From contig URNM01000068.1 of assembly GCA_900549185.1 (NCBI GenBank), positions 1 to 10,824 on the forward strand: a stretch of DNA of 10,824 bases, given 5' to 3'. This document shows positions 6,971-10,824 of this stretch, piece after piece. The DNA is from an uncultured Collinsella sp. (GTDB taxonomy: Bacteria; Actinomycetota; Coriobacteriia; Coriobacteriales; Coriobacteriaceae). The notes beneath the pieces were generated by a model that did not search any database, was not told the origin of the DNA, and saw nothing but the letters and a program-made list of their open reading frames with translations. Numbering within the stretch: position 1 is the first letter of the stretch; every line of letters starts with the position of its first letter. A program made the translations under genes and the position numbers.

Positions 6971-6985
6971 GGGATGCACTTTCCG
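6971..6985. repeat. Array unit 4, left arm only
   Basis: GGGATGCACTTTCCG occurs exactly 62 bp after unit 3 and keeps the shared GGG and TTTCCG. The expected right arm at 7000-7014 is absent; unrelated sequence leading into the aspS terminator stands there. Confidence 0.65.
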
Positions 6986-7029
6986 CGACGTCCGGTTACC
7001 CTATGCCTTCACAACCTCTGCGTATAAAA

Positions 7030-7060
7030 AACGAGGGAAGGCACACGTCCTTCCCTCGTT
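7030..7060 (-). terminator. Rho-independent terminator of aspS
   Basis: The arms at 7030-7041 and 7049-7060 are exact reverse complements (12 bp, 7-base loop). Read leftward the stem runs directly into TTTTTTATACG. It lies 24 bp after the aspS stop codon. Confidence 0.9.
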
Positions 7061-7083
7061 GCAAGCAATATGTAGCCGCTTGC

Positions 7084-8871
<1,788 letters not shown>

Positions 8872-8892
8872 ACCAGTGATCCTCCTTTATGG

Positions 8893-8934
8893 ATCTGTGC
8901 CGCCCCGTGTCGTTCCGGGCGGCGTCGTACAGAT
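8893..8934 (-). promoter_or_regulatory. Leader hairpin just upstream of the aspS ribosome-binding site
   Basis: GCCGCCC (8899-8905) pairs with GGGCGGC (8917-8923), and outside that ATCTGT (8893-8898) pairs with ACAGAT (8929-8934) across a 5-base bulge on one side, 13 bp in all. In the minus-strand mRNA the stem ends about 5 bases before AAAGGAGG. No T-tract follows, so it is not a terminator. It could affect translation or mRNA stability. No T-box specifier or T-box sequence is seen. Confidence 0.4.
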
Positions 8935-9048
8935 TTGCCCAGCCTGCGTAAACCGCGCAGCCAGACATGGCGTTCTATCTTATCGCACCCGCGTCGATGT
9001 GCCGCGAAAAAGTAACTCTTGCCCAAAGACTTGACGGAGACGAAACAA

Positions 9049-9092
9049 TTGACGCACCGTGGCACCCGCCCGCGCTATTCACGTGCGACAAT
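9049..9092 (+). promoter_or_regulatory. Tentative serB promoter region
   Basis: TTGACG (9049-9054) is a 5/6 match to a -35 box, and a second TTGACG lies at 9031-9036. TGCGACAAT (9084-9092) resembles an extended -10, but the spacing to either TTGACG is too long for a standard promoter. The -10 might act alone. No other rightward promoter is evident in this divergent gap of 256 bp. Confidence 0.25.
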
Positions 9093-9127
9093 ATGCCCCA
9101 ATAAACCAGCACTTGGAAAGGCCCATC

Positions 9128-9763
9128 ATGACTGCACGCCTCATCGTTATGGATATCGACTCCACGCTCATCAACCAGGAGGTCATCGACCTGTTGGGCG
9201 AGGAAGCCGGCGTGGGCGAGCAAGTGGCGAAGATCACCGAACGCGCCATGCGCGGCGAGCTCGACTTTAAGCAGGCGCTCGAGGAACGCGTGGGGCTGCT
9301 TGCCGGCTTGGACGAGAGTGTGTTCGAGCGCACCTTCGAGCGCGTGACGTTTACCCCCGGCGCGCTGGAGCTTGTGCGCTCGGCGCACAGCAAGGGCTGG
9401 AAGGTCGGCGTGGTAAGCGGCGGCTTTCACGAGGTCGCCGATAAGATCGTGGCCGCCGCGGACATCGATTTTTGCCTGGCCAACCGCCTGGAAGTCGTGG
9501 ACGGCAAGCTCACCGGCAAGCTGGCGGCAGACATCGTGACCAAGGAATCCAAGCTCATCCAGATGCTGGATTGGGCAGTTGAGTGCGGCGTCGATATGGC
9601 CCACACCGTCGCGATCGGCGACGGCGCCAACGACATCCCCATGATTCAGGCCGCGGGCACGGGCATCGCGTTTTGTGCCAAGCCCAAGACGCGCGAGACC
9701 GCCCCGTTTGCCATCGACGAGCGCAACCTGATGCTCGCCATGGACATCATCCTGCGTGACTAG
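9128..9763 (+). CDS. serB: Phosphoserine phosphatase, HAD family
   Basis: This cytoplasmic enzyme of 211 residues catalyses the last step of serine synthesis, hydrolysing O-phospho-L-serine to serine. It is a haloacid dehalogenase-fold protein of subclass I. Motif I is DIDSTL (9-14) with nucleophile Asp9 and general acid Asp11. The cap includes EVIDLLGEEAGVG and the family-typical FTPGA. Motif II is VVSGGF (about 97-102), a conserved Lys follows in the TKESK region, and motif IV is GDGANDIPMI (about 164-173). Compared with E. coli SerB (322 aa) it lacks the N-terminal ACT-like domain, as is common in short SerB proteins. The ATG at 9128 has GGAAAGG at 9115-9121; an upstream in-frame start at 9059 has no convincing ribosome-binding site. 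It is divergent from aspS and 113 bp upstream of larB, with no other serine genes in view. A related HAD phosphatase activity cannot be excluded. Confidence 0.88.
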   Translation: MTARLIVMDIDSTLINQEVIDLLGEEAGVGEQVAKITERAMRGELDFKQALEERVGLLAGLDESVFERTFERVTFTPGALELVRSAHSKGWKVGVVSGGFHEVADKIVAAADIDFCLANRLEVVDGKLTGKLAADIVTKESKLIQMLDWAVECGVDMAHTVAIGDGANDIPMIQAAGTGIAFCAKPKTRETAPFAIDERNLMLAMDIILRD

Positions 9764-9798
9764 TCGATCCGTCTAACAATTCAATCAGTCTGTCCTAT

Positions 9799-9834
9799 AG
9801 TTTCCGAACAATTTTATCTTAGTGTTCGGAAACT
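9799..9834. promoter_or_regulatory. Perfect 12-12-12 inverted repeat, probable operator of larB
   Basis: AGTTTCCGAACA (9799-9810) and TGTTCGGAAACT (9823-9834) are exact reverse complements separated by 12 AT-rich bases. Arm centres are 24 bp apart, about 2.3 helical turns. The right arm overlaps the -35 position of the proposed larB promoter, and there is no T-tract after it, so an operator is likelier than a serB terminator. The binding protein is unknown. Confidence 0.6.
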
Positions 9835-9853
9835 TACCCTTGAGTGCTAGACT
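9825..9853 (+). promoter_or_regulatory. Proposed larB promoter, extended -10
   Basis: TGCTAGACT (9845-9853) is an extended -10 (TGn plus TAGACT, 4/6). At 17 bp upstream TTCGGA (9825-9830) is a weak -35 lying inside the inverted-repeat arm. A start near 9860 gives a short leader directly before the ribosome-binding site. Confidence 0.45.
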
Positions 9854-9864
9854 TTGCACCGTCG

Positions 9865-9870
9865 AAGGGA
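9865..9870 (+). promoter_or_regulatory. Ribosome-binding site deciding the larB start
   Basis: AAGGGA stands 6 bases before the ATG at 9877. The alternative in-frame GTG at 9844 overlaps the proposed -10 box and has no such site, so the ATG is preferred. Confidence 0.6.
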
Positions 9871-9876
9871 ACATAT

Positions 9877-10659
9877 ATGGATAAGCAAGATCTTGAGCAA
9901 TTGCTGAGCGATGTTGCCGACGGAGAAGTTGCCCCGGCAGTCGCCCTCACACGCATCCAGACGGCGCCGACCGCCGATCTGGGTTTTGCACAGCTCGATC
10001 TTTCGCGCGGGGTGCGCCAGGGAGCCGGCGAGGTTGTCTACGGTGCCGGTAAAACCGCCGAGCAGATTGCCGCCATTATCGAAGCACTGCGCGATGCCGG
10101 CCAGGAGCGCATCCTGGTCACGCGCCTGGATGCCGAAAAAGCCGCGCGCACCGCTGAGCTTCTCGGCAACGGCATTGACCTGGGATATGTCCCGAACGCA
10201 CAGCTCGCCCTCGTGGGCGGCAAGCCCTCCCCTACCGGCAACGGACGCATCGTCGTCGCCTGCGCCGGCACGAGCGACTTGCCCGTCGCCGAGGAAGCCG
10301 CGTTGACGGCCGAATTCTATGGCAACGAGGTCGACCTCCTCTACGACGTGGGTGTCGCCGGCCTGCACCGCCTGCTCGCGCATGCCGAGGAACTTGCACA
10401 GGCGCAGGTGATCATTGCCGTCGCCGGCATGGAGGGCGCGTTGGCGAGCGTTATCGGCGGCCTGGTGAGCTGTCCGGTCATCGCCGTTCCCACCAGCGTG
10501 GGCTACGGCGCAAGCTTTGGTGGCGTAGCCGCGCTGCTCGCCATGCTCAACTCCTGTGCCAGCGGCGTTTCGGTCGTCAATATCGACAACGGCTTTGGTG
10601 CCGCCTACCAGGCAAGTCTTATCAATCATCTGAGCGCCGGCACACCCCGCGCCCGCTAA
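9877..10659 (+). CDS. larB: LarB, nickel-pincer cofactor carboxylase/hydrolase
   Basis: LarB takes nicotinic acid adenine dinucleotide, carboxylates the pyridinium ring and releases AMP, giving pyridinium-3,5-biscarboxylic acid mononucleotide. This is the first step to the nickel-pincer nucleotide of lactate racemase (LarA). The 260-residue cytoplasmic protein shows the family pattern: an N-terminal helical region, GEVVYGAGKTAEQI (51-64), then an AIR-carboxylase (PurE)-like domain with ACAGTSDLPVAEEAALTAEFYG (128-149), VAGMEGALASVIGGL (182-196), PVIAVPTSVGYGASFGG (200-216) and LLAMLNSCASGVSVVNIDNGFGAAY (220-244). Cys227 in LNSCASG corresponds to the catalytic cysteine reported for Lactobacillus plantarum LarB (Cys221). 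The start is fixed by the ribosome-binding site at 9865-9870. larC follows after 10 bp and shares the operon. The inverted repeat upstream suggests the operon is regulated. Confidence 0.95.
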   Translation: MDKQDLEQLLSDVADGEVAPAVALTRIQTAPTADLGFAQLDLSRGVRQGAGEVVYGAGKTAEQIAAIIEALRDAGQERILVTRLDAEKAARTAELLGNGIDLGYVPNAQLALVGGKPSPTGNGRIVVACAGTSDLPVAEEAALTAEFYGNEVDLLYDVGVAGLHRLLAHAEELAQAQVIIAVAGMEGALASVIGGLVSCPVIAVPTSVGYGASFGGVAALLAMLNSCASGVSVVNIDNGFGAAYQASLINHLSAGTPRAR

Positions 10660-10669
10660 GGAGCATTCC

Positions 10670-10774
10670 ATGTCCAATCATCAGCACACGCTTATCATCG
10701 ACGGCACCTCGGGCATCAGCGGCGACATGACTGTCGCGGCCCTGCTCGACCTGGGCGCCAGCGAGGAGCACCTG
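10670..10774 (+). CDS. larC: LarC, 5' fragment only (cut by adapter sequence)
   Basis: The first 35 codons of the nickel-insertion enzyme LarC, which in the known pathway inserts nickel by CTP-dependent cyclometallation into the dithiolated pincer nucleotide. The N-terminal pattern DGTSGISGDMTVAALLDLGA (residues 11-30) matches the LarC signature SGISGDM followed by ALLDLGA; family members usually have Cys-Phe just before SGISGDM, here Gly-Thr. The ATG at 10670 lies 10 bp after the larB stop, with TAAGGAG (10657-10663) serving as both stop codon and ribosome-binding site, so the two are probably translationally coupled. The open frame seems to run on to a TGA at 10811-10813, but residues after Leu35 (LSLIHISEPTRH) are translated adapter, not protein. 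A full LarC would be about 400 residues. Confidence 0.85.
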
Positions 10775-10824
10775 CTGTCTCTTATACACATCTCCGAGCC
10801 CACGAGACACTGAGCGATCTCGTA
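10775..10824 (+). other. Illumina Nextera adapter read-through, not genomic
   Basis: From 10775 the sequence is the 19-base mosaic-end sequence CTGTCTCTTATACACATCT, then CCGAGCCCACGAGAC (to 10808), completing the Nextera read-2-side transposase adapter. An 8-base index ACTGAGCG follows (10809-10816), then ATCTCGTA (10817-10824), the start of the Illumina P7 sequence. The order adapter, index, P7 is exactly that of a read running through a short insert. Its translations (LIHISEPTR forward, RGLGDVYKRQ on the minus strand) are familiar artefacts in protein databases. Confidence 0.98.

Larger units (their letters stand above)
6785..6985. repeat. 62-bp tandem array of covarying hairpins (3 full units, 1 half unit)
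   Basis: Units start at 6785, 6847, 6909 and 6971, exactly 62 bp apart. Each full unit is a 15-base left arm, a 14-base loop, a 15-base right arm and an 18-base spacer. Left arms share GGG at the outer end and TTTCC near the loop, while the six bases between differ (GCAGGC, GCACAG, TTGCGC, and ATGCAC in the half unit). Right arms change to match. Loops of units 1 and 2 share AGACAG. The array fills the convergent gap between the LacI-family gene and aspS. Its role is unknown; candidates are a REP-like intergenic repeat family or stacked terminators. Confidence 0.85.

Noticed and set aside
6773..6979. Small proteins encoded on either strand across the hairpin array
   Set aside because: The open frames follow from the palindromic repeats; 62 is not a multiple of 3, so units fall in different frames, and there is no credible ribosome-binding site.
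6785..6985. CRISPR array
   Set aside because: There is period but no conserved direct repeat; only short arm ends are shared, and the variable part is itself palindromic. No cas gene is nearby.
8889..9127. T-box riboswitch before aspS
   Set aside because: No sequence resembling the conserved T-box (AGGGTGGNACCGCG) is present on the minus strand, and there is no terminator/antiterminator pair.
9059..9127. Longer serB start at 9059
   Set aside because: It would add 23 residues unlike the family, without a ribosome-binding site; the ATG at 9128 has GGAAAGG at good spacing and begins right before the DxDxT motif.
10622..10810. Minus-strand small protein beginning MSRGLGDVYKRQ
   Set aside because: Its N-terminus is translated adapter; the rest is antisense to larB and larC.

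Overview
The window is high-GC, densely coding bacterial DNA. The gene set (an EbgA/EbgC-type beta-galactosidase, a bacterial AspRS, SerB, the nickel-pincer genes larB and larC) and the sequence style suggest a gut actinobacterium of class Coriobacteriia, most likely Collinsella. That placement is inferred from gene content and remembered sequence similarity, not from a marker-gene search.

Layout. Positions 1-300 hold no gene, only hairpins and palindromes, including the terminator of the first gene. A leftward block follows: an APC-family amino-acid permease (301-1764), ebgC (1918-2373) and ebgA (2377-5385). ebgA and ebgC are 3 bp apart and form an operon. The permease lies 153 bp further on, behind a leader able to form several hairpins. 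A divergent 376-bp control region (5386-5761) carries three identical LacI-type operators, and beyond it a rightward LacI-family regulator (5762-6778). The simplest reading is a beta-galactoside utilisation module repressed by its divergent regulator.

Between the regulator and the convergent aspS (7084-8871) is a 305-bp gap. It is filled by a 62-bp-periodic array of long hairpins (three full units and one half unit) and then by the aspS terminator. The hairpin stems differ in sequence from unit to unit but stay base-paired. This is the most unusual structure in the window.

Right of aspS, and divergent from it, are serB (9128-9763), then larB (9877-10659) with its own promoter and a perfect 12-12-12 inverted repeat, and the first 35 codons of larC. 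LarB and LarC act in making the nickel-pincer cofactor of lactate racemase.

The last 50 bases (10775-10824) are not genomic. They match the Illumina Nextera transposase adapter, an 8-base index and the start of the P7 sequence, so the contig really ends at about 10774 and larC is cut by an assembly artefact.
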